Below are positions 17,915 through 27,544 of a stretch of DNA of 64,000 nt, one piece after another. The stretch spans positions 62,001-126,000 of the forward strand of contig JAJZBM010000001.1 in assembly GCA_021798915.1 (NCBI GenBank). The letters run 5' to 3'. Below the pieces are notes generated by a model, which saw only the letters and a list, made by a program, of their open reading frames with translations, had not been told where the DNA came from and ran no database searches. The position numbers and the translations under genes were made by a program. The number at the start of each line of letters is the position of its first letter. Position 1 is the stretch's first letter. This DNA comes from Pseudomonadota bacterium (lineage in GTDB: Bacteria; Pseudomonadota; Alphaproteobacteria; Acetobacterales; Acetobacteraceae).

Positions 17915-18277
17915 ATGTTGCGCTCTCGAACCAGACACCTCGTGCGATGCCCGCGCCGCTGGCCGGTGGCGGCGAACGCATCGCTGCTGCTCGTCGGAAG
18001 CGGGCTCGCCCTCGCCATGCTCTCCCTGGCGCCGCGCCCGACCGCCCCCGCGGGCACGGTCCTCGCCGCCGTCTTTCCGCCGTGGTGGAGTGCGACACGG
18101 AGTTTCCTCGCCGCGTCCGGGGCGGGGGTCGCGATTCTGCGCGCCGGCGCCCTGCCGGCGATCCTGGTGGTTCGCCTCGATCGGCCTGAAAGCCGCGCCC
18201 GGCTCCGCGAAGCCGGGGCGTGGCTGCTCCTCGATCCACAAGCCCTCGGCGGCTGCAACGGAGAAATTTCATCATGA
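17915..18277 (+). CDS. Small membrane protein coupled to the chemoreceptor
   Basis: A 120-residue protein of no named family that I can place. It has one strong hydrophobic segment (about residues 20-42, [17 protein letters not shown]), then a soluble part including VFPPWWS and a C-terminal [13 protein letters not shown]. Its stop overlaps the ATG of the following methyl-accepting protein (ATGA), so the two are translationally coupled. From memory, similar short proteins with the PPWW and LLDP--LGGC patterns precede MCP genes in related bacteria. That supports a real gene, perhaps a receptor partner (inference). Confidence 0.65.
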   Translation: MLRSRTRHLVRCPRRWPVAANASLLLVGSGLALAMLSLAPRPTAPAGTVLAAVFPPWWSATRSFLAASGAGVAILRAGALPAILVVRLDRPESRARLREAGAWLLLDPQALGGCNGEISS

Positions 18278-19773
18278 CCACCCGAGACGACTCATCGGAC
18301 GCCGTGACCGCCGGGGAAGACACCCTGGCGCGGCTACGCGAGAGCGCGAGCCGCGGGCTGATCGCTTTTCTCTGGGCCAATGTCGCGCTCGTCATCGCCA
18401 TCGCCGCGCTCCGCGGGCTTCCGATGCTGATGCCGGGGCTGCTCGCGTTGGTTCTCGCCGGGGCGGCGACGCTGTCGTGGCGGATGGCGGGGAACGGCCC
18501 TTCGACCCGTCTCGTCGTCGCGGTCGCGGCGATGGGGATGGTGGCCTTGGCGGTGTTCGAGATGGCCGGTCATCCCTGGCAGATCGACATGCACATGTAT
18601 TTCTTCGCGACCCTCGCCGGGCTGGTGGTCTATTGCGACGCCGGCGCGATCCTCGCCGGCGCGGTCGCGGTCGCGGTGCATCATCTGGCGCTCAATTTCC
18701 TGCTGCCGGCGGCGATCTATCCCGGTGGGGCGGATTTCGGACGGGTCGTGCTGCACGCCGTGATCCTGGTGTCCGAGGCCGGCGTCTTGATGTGGCTCGC
18801 CGACGCGCTCGCCCGGCTGATCGCCCGGTCCGCCCGCCAGATGGCCGAGATCGAAGCCGCGCGGGCGGCCGAAAACGCCGCCGTCGCCGAGCGGGAGGCC
18901 GCGGAGCACCGGCTTCGGGACGCAGCGGCGGCACAGTTGCGCCATCTCGCCGACGGGTTCGAGGAGCGGGTCGGCCGGCTCGTGGAAAAAGTCATGGCCG
19001 CCGCGACCGAGATGCGCGCGACCTCGGCGGCGATGAGCGACGCCGCCAATACCGCGACGGAGCGCGTCGGCCTAGTGGCCACGGCCTCGAACAGCGCCTC
19101 GGCCAATGTGCAGAGCGTCGCCGGGGCGACCGAGCAATTGACCGCCTCGATCCGCGAAATCAGCCAGCAGGTCGCGAACTCGGCCGGGATCGCCGGCCAG
19201 GCCGCCGAGGAAGCGCGCCGCACCAACGAGAAGGTGACCGGCCTCGCCCAGGCGGCGCAGAAGATCGGCGAGGTGGTCAGCATGATCCAGGATATCGCCG
19301 GCCAGACCAATCTTCTCGCGCTGAACGCGACGATCGAGGCGGCCCGCGCCGGCGAGCACGGCAAGGGCTTCGCGGTGGTGGCGAGCGAGGTCAAGGCTCT
19401 CGCCAACCAGACGGCGCGCGCGACCGAGGAAATCGCGACCCAGATCCAGGGCATCCAGGGCGCGACCAGCGAGGCGGTGACCGCGATCCGCGAGATCGAT
19501 GGCACGATCGGACGCATCAACGAAATCGCCAATGCAATCGCCGCCGCGGTCGAGGAGCAAGGCGCCGCGACCGGCGAGATCGCCGACAGTATCCAGCGTG
19601 CCGCGCAAGGCACCGAGGAGGTCGACCGCAATCTCGGCGGCATCACGCAAACCTCGGGCGAGATCGGCAGCGCGGCGGAGCAGACGCTCAGCGCCGCGAC
19701 CGGGCTCTCCTCCCTCTCGGCGACGCTGCGCGCGGAAGTGGATGGCTTCGTGACCTCGATCCGCGCCGCATAG
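18274..19773 (+). CDS. Methyl-accepting chemotaxis protein with polytopic membrane sensor
   Basis: Chemoreceptor of 499 residues. Residues about 25-190 form five or six membrane helices without a large periplasmic domain and contain [13 protein letters not shown], a buried Y-C-D and [10 protein letters not shown]. These conserved His/Asp-type positions could bind a metal, haem or quinone (inference). A coiled coil (about 190-230) leads to the kinase-control domain with the hairpin tip [21 protein letters not shown] and [15 protein letters not shown]. No HAMP domain is obvious. The start overlaps the small upstream gene. A PAS-EAL gene follows after nine bases, suggesting that the sensor shares a signal with c-di-GMP turnover. 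Confidence 0.92.
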   Translation: MTTRDDSSDAVTAGEDTLARLRESASRGLIAFLWANVALVIAIAALRGLPMLMPGLLALVLAGAATLSWRMAGNGPSTRLVVAVAAMGMVALAVFEMAGHPWQIDMHMYFFATLAGLVVYCDAGAILAGAVAVAVHHLALNFLLPAAIYPGGADFGRVVLHAVILVSEAGVLMWLADALARLIARSARQMAEIEAARAAENAAVAEREAAEHRLRDAAAAQLRHLADGFEERVGRLVEKVMAAATEMRATSAAMSDAANTATERVGLVATASNSASANVQSVAGATEQLTASIREISQQVANSAGIAGQAAEEARRTNEKVTGLAQAAQKIGEVVSMIQDIAGQTNLLALNATIEAARAGEHGKGFAVVASEVKALANQTARATEEIATQIQGIQGATSEAVTAIREIDGTIGRINEIANAIAAAVEEQGAATGEIADSIQRAAQGTEEVDRNLGGITQTSGEIGSAAEQTLSAATGLSSLSATLRAEVDGFVTSIRAA

Positions 19774-19782
19774 CGGCCCGCC

Positions 19783-21369
19783 ATGTCCGCCACCCCGCAA
19801 GATCCCCGCGAGCGTTTCGTCACCTTCTCCTTCGCCGCCGCCGATCTCCTGGTCGAAACCACGCCGGAGGGCAAAATCACCTTCGCGACCGGCGCCTTCC
19901 ACTCCCTGCTCGGCCGCAAGCCGGAGAGTTTCCTCGGCCAGCCGGTGCGCGAACTGGTGGCGCCGGGCGACCGCGAAGCCTTCGACCAGGCGCTGGCGAT
20001 CCTGCCGGTGCGCGGGCGGCAATTGCCGATGACCCTGCGTCTGGCCGACAAGGGGCGCACGCCGCGCGCTCTCGCCGGCCTCCTGTTCGCCGAGGCCGGC
20101 CGCCCCGCCAAGCTCTGCCTCACCTTCGCCGCCCTGCCGCTGCCGCTCGGCAAGCCGGCGGGTGGCGGCGCGGCGCGGTCGGTGCTGGCGGCGGCGCAGA
20201 GCCGTCTCCGCGCCGGCGAGGGCGGCGGGCTCGACTTCGTGGAAATCTCCTCGCCGGGGCCTGTCCAAGGCCAGAACCCGGCCCTCGGCGCGATGCTGGA
20301 GGAGATCGCTCCCGGCGCCCTGGCCGGCGAGGCCGCGCCGGGCCGGATCAGCATGGTGGCGGCGCCGGACGTGCCGCATGATATCGTCGCCGTCGCCGCG
20401 GCACTCGAGGGCGCCTTGCGGGCGCGCGGCATCCCCGGCGCGGTCGCCGCACAACGCCTGCAACTGGCCGCCGACGAGCTGACCCCGGATCAGGCGGCGC
20501 GGGCGCTCCGCCACGCGCTCGGCGTGTTTGCCCGCGGCGGGATCGAGGGATTGGCCAAGGCCGGATTCGCCGGCGGCCTCGCCGATTATGTCCGTCAGGC
20601 GGGCAAGCATGTCGGGGCGCTGCGTCGGGCGATCCGCGATGAGCGCTATCAGCTCGCGTATCAACCGATCGTTCGCCTCGGCGATCGCGGGTTGCACCAT
20701 TACGAGGCGTTGCTTCGCCCCCAGGCGATCGCCGGGATCGAGATCGCGGGCACGCAGGATTTCGTCACTCTGGTCGAAACCGTCGGCCTCGCCGGCGAAC
20801 TCGATCTCGCGGTCGCAAAGCGCGCCGCCGCCGCCGCCAGCCAGGCGCCGGCGCCGATCGCCTTCAATCTCTCCAGCCTCTCGCTCCAGGATGGTGGATT
20901 TCGCGCCCGTCTGCTCGCCCAGCTCGCCGGCACGGCGAAGGGGCGCCTCATCGTCGAGATGACCGAGACCGCCGAGATCGAGGATCTCGAACAGGTGCGC
21001 CAGGGCGCCGAGGCGCTGCGCGGGCTCGGCATCCCGTTCTGCCTCGATGATTTCGGCGCCGGCACGGCCGATATGCGCATCCTGCACGCGGTGCCGGCGG
21101 ATTATGTCAAACTCGATGGCTCCTATGTCCCCGGTGTCGCGCAGCCGGGGCGGGAGCGGGATTTCGTCGCCGCGATGGCCGAAATCGCCCGCGCCGCCGG
21201 CTGCGCCATGGTCGCCGAGCGGATCGAGAGCGAAGCCGAGGCCGAGACCTTGCGCAGCCTTGGCATCACCTATGGTCAGGGCTGGCTGTTCGGCCGCCCC
21301 GGCCCGCTTCCCGAAAGCGCGAGCGGCGTTGCCCGCCGCCGCGGGGCAGCCGCCGGCAAATGGGAGTGA
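19783..21369 (+). CDS. PAS-EAL protein, probable c-di-GMP phosphodiesterase
   Basis: A 528-residue protein with an N-terminal PAS-like segment (about 15-110), an unassigned middle part and a C-terminal EAL domain. The catalytic set looks intact: E308-A-L-L-R, N in FNLSS, E in VEMTET, D422-D423-F-G-A-G, K in VKLDGSY, E in VAERIES and Q in YGQGWLFGRP. So hydrolysis of c-di-GMP to pGpG is likely. It follows the chemoreceptor by nine bases and is probably cotranscribed with it. Confidence 0.88.
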   Translation: MSATPQDPRERFVTFSFAAADLLVETTPEGKITFATGAFHSLLGRKPESFLGQPVRELVAPGDREAFDQALAILPVRGRQLPMTLRLADKGRTPRALAGLLFAEAGRPAKLCLTFAALPLPLGKPAGGGAARSVLAAAQSRLRAGEGGGLDFVEISSPGPVQGQNPALGAMLEEIAPGALAGEAAPGRISMVAAPDVPHDIVAVAAALEGALRARGIPGAVAAQRLQLAADELTPDQAARALRHALGVFARGGIEGLAKAGFAGGLADYVRQAGKHVGALRRAIRDERYQLAYQPIVRLGDRGLHHYEALLRPQAIAGIEIAGTQDFVTLVETVGLAGELDLAVAKRAAAAASQAPAPIAFNLSSLSLQDGGFRARLLAQLAGTAKGRLIVEMTETAEIEDLEQVRQGAEALRGLGIPFCLDDFGAGTADMRILHAVPADYVKLDGSYVPGVAQPGRERDFVAAMAEIARAAGCAMVAERIESEAEAETLRSLGITYGQGWLFGRPGPLPESASGVARRRGAAAGKWE

Positions 21370-21390
21370 TCGCCCTCGGCTGAGCTGGTT

Positions 21391-21756
21391 TCAGTCATGC
21401 CGCCACAGGGCCGAGACCGCGATCAGCGCCCAGCCGAGCAGAAGCAGGCTGCCGCCATAAGGTGCCAGAGTCGCGTGGCTGACCCGCCCGAGAGCCAGCG
21501 CCGCAACCGCGCCGGCAAAGAGCGCAATGCCGAGCGCGATCGCGGCCGCGGCGAGCCCGGGCAGCCATCCGCCATGACGTTCGCGCCAGAGGCCGAGAAA
21601 CAGCAGCACCGGCGCGTGCCAGAGCACGATTTCGGTCGCGCGGGCGAACAAAGCGGCACGCTCCGGCGCGAGACCGGCATGCGCGCCATAAGCCGCCATG
21701 GCAACGCCGACGAACCCGGCAATGGCGCCCAACAACACCCAAATTCGCGCGATCAT
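21391..21756 (-). CDS. DUF423 family membrane protein (YgdD-like)
   Basis: A 121-residue protein with four hydrophobic helices and the family pattern: GAIAGFVGVAMAAYGAHA near the N-terminus, W-H-A-P-V-L-L-F-L in the second helix and LAPYGGSLLLLGWALIAVSAL at the end. DUF423 proteins are small inner-membrane proteins without a settled function. The ATG at 21756 has GGAG seven bases upstream, better than two other ATGs (21762, 21768). Confidence 0.88.
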   Translation of the reverse strand: MIARIWVLLGAIAGFVGVAMAAYGAHAGLAPERAALFARATEIVLWHAPVLLFLGLWRERHGGWLPGLAAAAIALGIALFAGAVAALALGRVSHATLAPYGGSLLLLGWALIAVSALWRHD

Positions 21757-21795
21757 GCTCATCTCCATTGAAGGGGAAAGAAAGGGAGGAAGGCG

Positions 21796-21897
21796 GGGGC
21801 TCCGCCCCTCGACCCCGCCAGGGACCAAAGTCCCTGGACCCTATTTTGATGAGGGCCTGGGGCCAGAGGCCCCAGCGGGTCCAGGGCAGAGCCCTGG
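21796..21897. repeat. Run of four perfect GC stem-loops
   Basis: Four consecutive perfect stems: 21796-21800/21804-21808, 21818-21825/21830-21837 (CCAGGGAC/GTCCCTGG), 21857-21864/21868-21875 (CTGGGGCC/GGCCCCAG) and 21881-21887/21891-21897 (CCAGGGC/GCCCTGG). They lie between rmuC and the DUF423 gene, both on the minus strand. The layout of the first two, with the linking CTCGACCC and a following GGACCC, recurs at 37485-37530, so this is a dispersed intergenic element that may end or stabilise transcripts. Confidence 0.8.
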
Positions 21898-21909
21898 CCT
21901 TGCTCCCCT

Positions 21910-23148
21910 TCACCCCGCCTCATCGGCCGATGCGTCGCCGATCCCGAGCAATTCGGCGGCGTGTTCGGGGTCCAGTGTCTCCACCGAGCGGAGCTTGCGG
22001 TCGACGGCGCGGGTGCGTTGGCGGGCGCGCTCGATGGTATTGCCGAAGGTATTGGCTTGTCGCGCGAGGTCGGAAAGCACTTTGTCCATTTTCTGCATTT
22101 CGCCGCGGGTCGCGGCAAGAAGCCCGCGCACCTCATCGGCTTTTTCCTCCAGGGCGAGGGTGACATGGCCGAGATGGATGGTGCGGAGCAGTGCCGGAAA
22201 CAGGCTCGGCCCGAGGATGAGGACGCGAAAGAGACGCCCGACCTCGTCGATCAGGCCGGAGATGCGCGCGACCTCGACATAGAGCCCGTCGCTCGGCAGG
22301 TACAGCACCGCGAATTCCACCGTGCGCGGCGGGCGGATGTATTTGTCGCGGATTTTTTCCGCCTCCTTGCGGATCCGTGCCGCGAGCCCGGCGCGGGCGG
22401 CGCGCTCGGCCTCGACATCGCCGGAAGCCGCCGCATCCAGCATGCGCTCATAGTCTTCGACCGGGAATTTGGCGTCGATCGCGAGCAGCGGTCGGATCGC
22501 GCCGCGCAGCGGCATGATGACGGCGAATTCCACCGCCTCTTGGCTGGTCTCGTCGATGCGCGCGTTCTTCTCATAGCCACCGGCGGGGAGGATATCGTCG
22601 AGCAGCGCCTCCAACTGCGCCTCGCCCCAGCCGCCGCGGGTTTTCACATTCGAGAACAGGCGGCGGAGATCGCTGATTTCGGCGGTGACCGTTTGCACCT
22701 CGCCGATCGCCTTCTGGACGGCGGCGAATTGCTCGGCGACGCGGGCGAAACTCGCCGTCATCTGGGCCTCGACGGCGGCATGGAGCTGTTCGTTGACGGT
22801 TTTTTGAATTTCGCCGAGCTTGGCCTCGTTGCCGTCGCGCATCTTGTCCAGCCGGCCGGAGAGCAATTCCCAGGCTTTTTCCTGACCCTCGGCGAGGGCG
22901 GCGCGGATGTCGCCGATGCTCCGCGCCAGCGTCTCACGCAGCTCGCCGAGCGGGGCGGTCAACGCCCGTTCGGTCTCGCGAAGACGAAGCGCCAGCGCCT
23001 CGTTGCCATTTTGTCCGCTCGCCAAAAGCTGATCGAGCTTGAGGCGCAGCGTCTCCATCCGCGCCGCGGCACCACGCTGGCTCCAGAGCGCGAAGAACAA
23101 CGCCGCCAGCGCGAGAATGGCGACCACGCTCAGCGCAAGCGTGATCAT
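21910..23148 (-). CDS. rmuC: DNA recombination protein RmuC
   Basis: RmuC-family protein of 412 residues, associated with limiting inversions at short inverted repeats; it contains a nuclease-like fold. An N-terminal membrane anchor (LALSVVAILALAALFFALW) leads into a long coiled coil (about 30-160). The conserved domain follows: NVKTRGGWGEAQLEALLDDIL, VIMPLRGAIRPLLAIDAKFPVEDYERM and YLPSDGLYVEV. Start ATG at 23148. It is divergent from the MFS gene. Confidence 0.93.
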   Translation of the reverse strand: MITLALSVVAILALAALFFALWSQRGAAARMETLRLKLDQLLASGQNGNEALALRLRETERALTAPLGELRETLARSIGDIRAALAEGQEKAWELLSGRLDKMRDGNEAKLGEIQKTVNEQLHAAVEAQMTASFARVAEQFAAVQKAIGEVQTVTAEISDLRRLFSNVKTRGGWGEAQLEALLDDILPAGGYEKNARIDETSQEAVEFAVIMPLRGAIRPLLAIDAKFPVEDYERMLDAAASGDVEAERAARAGLAARIRKEAEKIRDKYIRPPRTVEFAVLYLPSDGLYVEVARISGLIDEVGRLFRVLILGPSLFPALLRTIHLGHVTLALEEKADEVRGLLAATRGEMQKMDKVLSDLARQANTFGNTIERARQRTRAVDRKLRSVETLDPEHAAELLGIGDASADEAG

Positions 23149-23237
23149 AACCGCCGCCTCCGGGGCTGGGCGCGGTGGCGCTGGCGTCCTATGTCCTGGC
23201 TTCGTTGGTCAGTCATCGCGGGAATCGACCTTTTTTT

Positions 23238-24476
23238 ATGTCTTCGTCATCGTATCACGAAACCGCTGCCGCCTCGCGCGCGGCGAGCGGGCCCTCCCGC
23301 GCAACGCTCGCCGCCATGGCGTTCGCCTGCGGCGGGGCGGTCGCCAATATCTACTATGTGCAACCGATTCTGGGTGTGATCGGGGGCGAATTTCCGGCTG
23401 CCGCAACTCTGGTGAGCCTGCTTCCCACCGCCAATCAGCTCGGTTTCGCGATCGGGCTGCTGCTTCTGGTGCCGCTCGGCGATGGCATGAGCCGGCGGGT
23501 GCTGATTTTCGGTGGGCTCGCCTGGCTTGCGCTCTCGCTCGCCGCCGCAGCGCTGGCGCCGGGGCCGGGGACGCTGTTTGCGGCGATGGTCGCGGTCGGC
23601 ATCGGCGCCACGGTCGCGCAGCAGATCGTGCCGCTCGCCGCCGAACTCGCGCCGCCGGCGCGACGCGGCGCGGTGGTCGGGACGGTGATGAGCGGGCTTT
23701 TGACCGGCATCCTGCTCGGGCGCGTCGCCAGCGGCGCGCTGGCGGCGGTCGCCGGCTGGCGGGCGGTGTTCGGCGCCGGCGTCGCCCTTGCTTGTGTGAT
23801 CGCGTTGCTGTTGCACGCGACCCTGCCCAAGACCGCGGCGAAACCGCCGCTCGCCTATCGCCATCTCCTCGCCTCGCTGTTCGCCCTGCTGGTCGAGCTG
23901 CCGCCGCTCCGCCGCGCCGCCCTGGCCCAGGCCGGCCTGTTCGGCGCGTTCAGCGCGTTCTGGGCAACGCTCGCCCTCCATCTCGCCGCGCCGCCTTTCG
24001 CGATGGGCAGCGCTGGCGCCGGCCTGTTCGGGGTGGTCGGCGTCGCCGGCGTGCTCGCGGCGCCGCTCGCCGGGCGGATCAGCGACCGGCGCGGGCCGCG
24101 GCCGGTCATTCGGCTCGGCATCGCGGGGACCCTCGGCGCATGGGTGGTGTTCGCGGTTTTCAACCATCTCGCCGGGCTGATCGCCGGGGTCGTGCTGCTC
24201 GATCTCGGGGTGCAGATGGCGTTGATCGCGCATCAGAGCGTGATTTACGCCCTTCGCCCCGAGGCCAGGAGCCGCATCAACACGGTGTTCGTGACGGTGA
24301 TGTTCATTGGCGGCGCGCTCGGCTCGGCCGGCGGCGGGCTCGCCTGGCGGCTCGGCGGCTGGGGCGCGGTGTCAGGGCTCGCGATCGGGCTTTGCCTCGC
24401 CGCCCTCGCCGTGCATTCTGGCGGCCGGCAGCGTCCAGGAGATCCTCATGAGCGGCGGCGTACGTATCGAGCATGA
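23238..24476 (+). CDS. MFS transporter
   Basis: Major facilitator superfamily carrier of 412 residues with about 12 hydrophobic helices. The first loop motif NIYYVQPILGVI and PLGDGMSRRVLI (motif A-like, G-D--SRR), with a second copy GRISDRRGPRPVI after helix 8, are typical of the AraJ/YdeA-like drug-efflux and sugar-efflux carriers. The ATG at 23238 is chosen as the first in-frame ATG before homology starts; the frame is open further upstream. Its last 29 bases overlap aspA. Substrate unknown. Confidence 0.85.
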   Translation: MSSSSYHETAAASRAASGPSRATLAAMAFACGGAVANIYYVQPILGVIGGEFPAAATLVSLLPTANQLGFAIGLLLLVPLGDGMSRRVLIFGGLAWLALSLAAAALAPGPGTLFAAMVAVGIGATVAQQIVPLAAELAPPARRGAVVGTVMSGLLTGILLGRVASGALAAVAGWRAVFGAGVALACVIALLLHATLPKTAAKPPLAYRHLLASLFALLVELPPLRRAALAQAGLFGAFSAFWATLALHLAAPPFAMGSAGAGLFGVVGVAGVLAAPLAGRISDRRGPRPVIRLGIAGTLGAWVVFAVFNHLAGLIAGVVLLDLGVQMALIAHQSVIYALRPEARSRINTVFVTVMFIGGALGSAGGGLAWRLGGWGAVSGLAIGLCLAALAVHSGGRQRPGDPHERRRTYRA

Positions 24477-25851
24477 CAGCCTCGGCGAAACCGCTGTGCC
24501 GGAGGCCGCCTATTGGGGCGCGCAGACCGGGCGCGCGGTCACCAATTTCCCGATCTCCGGCGTCCCGCTCACGCATTATCCGGCGCTGCTCCGGGCGCTC
24601 GCCATGGTCAAGCAGGCAGCGGCGCGGACCAATCTCGCGCTCGGCAAGCTCGCCCCCGACAAGGCGCGCGCGATCGAGGCGGCGGCGGCCGAGATCATCG
24701 CCGGCGATCTCCATGACCAATTCCCGGTGGACGTGATCCAGGGCGGCGCCGGCACCTCCACCAACATGAACATGAACGAGGTTCTGGCCAATCGCGGCCT
24801 CGAAATCCTCGGCCATCGGCGCGGCGATTATCATGCGCTCCACCCCAATGACGACGTCAACCTCTCGCAATCGACCAATGACACCTACCCGACCGCGGTC
24901 CGGCTCTCGGTGCTGCTCTCCTCCGCCGCGCTGGCCGAGGCGCTCGATGGCCTCGCCGCGGCGTTCGAGCGCAAATCGGCCGAGACCACCGAGATCGTCA
25001 AGCTTGGCCGCACCCAGATGCAGGATGCGGTGCCGATGACGCTGGGTCAGGAACTCGGCGCCTTCGCGACCGCGATCCGCGAGGACATCCAGCGCCTGAG
25101 TGATGCCGGGCGGCTGCTCATGGAGGTCAATCTCGGCGGCACCGCGATCGGCACCCGCATCAACGCCGATCCCGCCTATGGCCCGCGCGCCATCGCCGAA
25201 CTGGCCGCGATCAGCGGTTTTCCGCTGGTGCAATCGGGCAATCTGGTCGAGGCGAGCTGGGACATGGGCGCCTTCGTGATGTTTTCCGGGGTGCTGAAGC
25301 GGATCGCGACCAAGCTTTCCAAGATCGCGAATGATCTTCGCCTGCTCTCCTCCGGCCCGCGCGGCGGGATCGGTGAGATCGCGCTGCCGGCGGTGCAGCC
25401 GGGCTCCTCGATCATGCCCGGAAAGGTCAATCCGGTGATCCCGGAAGTGGTCAATCAAGTCTGTTTTCAGGTCATCGGCAATGATCTCGCGATCACCCTC
25501 GCGGCCGAGGGCGGGCAGTTGCAGCTCAACGCCTTCGAGCCCTTGATCGCGCACAACATCCACGCCTCGCTGATGCTGCTCACCAATGCCATCACCGTGT
25601 TTCGCGAGCGCTGTGTCGACGGCCTCACCCCGCGCCCGGCCGATTGCGCGCGCCATCTGGAGGCCAGCGTCGGCGCGGTGACGGCGCTGGTGCCGATGAT
25701 CGGCTATGAAGCCGCGGCCAGCCTCGCCCATGAGGCGCTGGCCAGCGGCCGCACCATCCGCGCGCTGGCGCGGGAGAAATTTTCGCTGAGCGATGCCGTG
25801 CTCGACGATCTCCTCAACCCCGCGCGCCTCGCCGCCACGCGGGTCGGCTGA
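24448..25851 (+). CDS. aspA: Aspartate ammonia-lyase (aspartase)
   Basis: Deaminates L-aspartate to fumarate. A 467-residue member of the fumarase/aspartase superfamily. The N-terminus RIEHDSLGETAVPEAAYWG, the D-Q-F-P-V-D-V-I-Q-G-G-A-G-T-S-T-N-M-N loop and the signature loop GSSIMPGKVNPVIPE match aspartase; class II fumarase has W-Q-T-G-S-G-T-Q in the second loop. The catalytic serine of the GSS loop is present. ATG at 24448 has AGGAGA seven bases upstream and lies inside the end of the MFS gene. The MFS carrier might move a related dicarboxylate or amino acid, but this is only a guess. Confidence 0.88.
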   Translation: MSGGVRIEHDSLGETAVPEAAYWGAQTGRAVTNFPISGVPLTHYPALLRALAMVKQAAARTNLALGKLAPDKARAIEAAAAEIIAGDLHDQFPVDVIQGGAGTSTNMNMNEVLANRGLEILGHRRGDYHALHPNDDVNLSQSTNDTYPTAVRLSVLLSSAALAEALDGLAAAFERKSAETTEIVKLGRTQMQDAVPMTLGQELGAFATAIREDIQRLSDAGRLLMEVNLGGTAIGTRINADPAYGPRAIAELAAISGFPLVQSGNLVEASWDMGAFVMFSGVLKRIATKLSKIANDLRLLSSGPRGGIGEIALPAVQPGSSIMPGKVNPVIPEVVNQVCFQVIGNDLAITLAAEGGQLQLNAFEPLIAHNIHASLMLLTNAITVFRERCVDGLTPRPADCARHLEASVGAVTALVPMIGYEAAASLAHEALASGRTIRALAREKFSLSDAVLDDLLNPARLAATRVG

Positions 25852-25853
25852 GG

Positions 25854-26420
25854 TCAGGCGAAGAGATCGGCGAGGCCGGCGAGCGCGATCCCGATCGCGA
25901 GATCGAGCAGGGTGAAGAGCGCCGCCGGCAGCCCGCCGATGGCGAGCGCCATGCGCGTTGCATACCATTCCAGCCAGATCGCCCAGCCGAAGGTCACCAG
26001 CGCCGCGGTTTGCTGCACGATCGCCGGCGCGCCGAGAAATTCCGGCACCGCGCCGAGGACGAGCAGAACGTATTGCGCGAAATTGCACCAGTTCCACACC
26101 GCGAGATAGCGCGGCCAGAGCGGCCCGCGCCCGATCATCGCGACCAACGGCCGGGTCAGCAGCGCGAACCCCGCCCAGCCGGCGACGAAGCCAAGAACAT
26201 CGAGCGCCGCCGCGTGCCCGGGATGGGGTGGAAGCGCGCCCTCCGACCAGTCGAGCAGGCGGAGCAGGAAAAACAGCGGCAGCGAGAGCAGGGCAGCGAG
26301 AAAACTGCGCCGCGCGCCGGCGAGGCTGGGTTCGATCCCGCTCACCCCGTCCGCCCGGCCAGCGGCGAGCAGGGCGGCGGTGCGAAGGCCCGAGGCGAGC
26401 GCCGCGACGCCGGCGTTCAT
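25854..26420 (-). CDS. Polytopic membrane protein of unknown function
   Basis: A 188-residue protein with roughly four to five hydrophobic segments (LAALLSLPLFFLLRLL, ALDVLGFVAGWAGFALL, NFAQYVLLVLGAVPEF, the TFGWAIWLEWYAT region, ALFTLLDLAIGIALAGLA). I do not recognise a family. Its ATG overlaps the dapE stop (ATGA), so it is the last gene of a dapD-dapE operon. Its position suggests a constant companion of lysine/diaminopimelate synthesis, but nothing in the sequence shows a function. Confidence 0.75.
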   Translation of the reverse strand: MNAGVAALASGLRTAALLAAGRADGVSGIEPSLAGARRSFLAALLSLPLFFLLRLLDWSEGALPPHPGHAAALDVLGFVAGWAGFALLTRPLVAMIGRGPLWPRYLAVWNWCNFAQYVLLVLGAVPEFLGAPAIVQQTAALVTFGWAIWLEWYATRMALAIGGLPAALFTLLDLAIGIALAGLADLFA

Positions 26421-27544
26421 GCCAAAAAATCCGCCAGGATCCGGGCATAGATCGCCTTCAGCCGCCAGAGATCGGCGATCGCAACGCGCTCATCCACCTG
26501 GTGCATGGTATCGCTGACCAGGCCGAACTCGGCGACCGGGCAGTAGCGGGCGATGAACCGCGCATCCGAGGTGCCGCCGCCGGTTTCGAGCGCCGGCGGC
26601 GCGCCGCATTCCGCCGCGATCGCCGCGACCAGAGAGGCCACCGCCGGCCCCGGCGCGGTCAGGAAGGCCTCACCGCTGATCGCCGTCTCGATCTCGAAGC
26701 GCTCGGCATACTGGGCGAGGCTCGCGCGGAGCCAGGCCGCCAGCGCCGCCCCGGAATGGCGGTCATTGAAGCGGATATTGAGCCGCGCCCGCGCCTCGGC
26801 GGGAATCACGTTGGTGGCCGGGTTGCCGATGTCGATACTGGTGATTTGCAGGGACGAGGGCTGGAAATGGGCGCTCCCGGCATCGAGCGGCGCCGCGATC
26901 AGCGCGGCAAGGGCGCGGGTGAGGCGATGCGCGGGATTGTCGGCGCGGTCGGGATAGGCGACGTGGCCTTGCGTTCCAAACACCGTGATCGTGGCGTTGA
27001 TGCTGCCGCGGCGGCCGATCTTGACCGCATCACCGAGGCGCGCCCGGCTGGTCGGCTCCCCGACCAGGCAGAAATCGGGCACTTCGCCGCGCGCGGCGAG
27101 CCAGGCCATGAGCGGCGCCGTGCCGTCTTTGGCGACCCCCTCCTCATCGCCGGTGATCAGCAGGGTGATCGTCCCCCGGCGCGGCGCGGTGGCGAGATGA
27201 TCGGCGCAGGCGGCGACGAAGGCCGCGATCCCGCCTTTCATATCGACCGCGCCCCGGCCATAGAGCAGCCCGTCCCGCGCGATGCCGGCGAAGGGATCAC
27301 AGGACCAGGCCTGCGTCGCGCCCGGCGGGACGACATCGGTGTGGCCGGCAAAGGCGAAATGCGGCCCGCCCGCGCCGATGCGGGCGTGGAGATTGTCGAT
27401 CTCGCCGAAACGGAGCCGGGTCACGGTGAAACCGAGCCCGGCCAGCGCCTCGGCCAGCACGTCCTGCGCGCCGGCATCGCGCGGGGTGACGGAGGGGCGG
27501 CGGATCAGGGCCGCGGCCAGGGACGCGGGATCGGCGGGGTTCAA
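26417..27544 (-). CDS. dapE: Succinyl-diaminopimelate desuccinylase
   Basis: M20 metallopeptidase of 375 residues that releases succinate from N-succinyl-LL-diaminopimelate in lysine and peptidoglycan synthesis. Metal-site segments are visible: [31 protein letters not shown] and the C-terminal SDTMHQVDE. The dimerisation domain contains [19 protein letters not shown]. The start is TTG at 27544, overlapping the dapD stop (TTGA), a coupled and probably throttled start. Downstream it overlaps the membrane protein gene. Confidence 0.95.
   Translation of the reverse strand: MNPADPASLAAALIRRPSVTPRDAGAQDVLAEALAGLGFTVTRLRFGEIDNLHARIGAGGPHFAFAGHTDVVPPGATQAWSCDPFAGIARDGLLYGRGAVDMKGGIAAFVAACADHLATAPRRGTITLLITGDEEGVAKDGTAPLMAWLAARGEVPDFCLVGEPTSRARLGDAVKIGRRGSINATITVFGTQGHVAYPDRADNPAHRLTRALAALIAAPLDAGSAHFQPSSLQITSIDIGNPATNVIPAEARARLNIRFNDRHSGAALAAWLRASLAQYAERFEIETAISGEAFLTAPGPAVASLVAAIAAECGAPPALETGGGTSDARFIARYCPVAEFGLVSDTMHQVDERVAIADLWRLKAIYARILADFLA

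Noticed and set aside
24448-25851. Class II fumarase (fumC)
   Set aside because: The G-G-A-G-T-S loop and N-terminus match aspartase; fumarase has T-G-S-G-T-Q there. Same superfamily, so called aspA.
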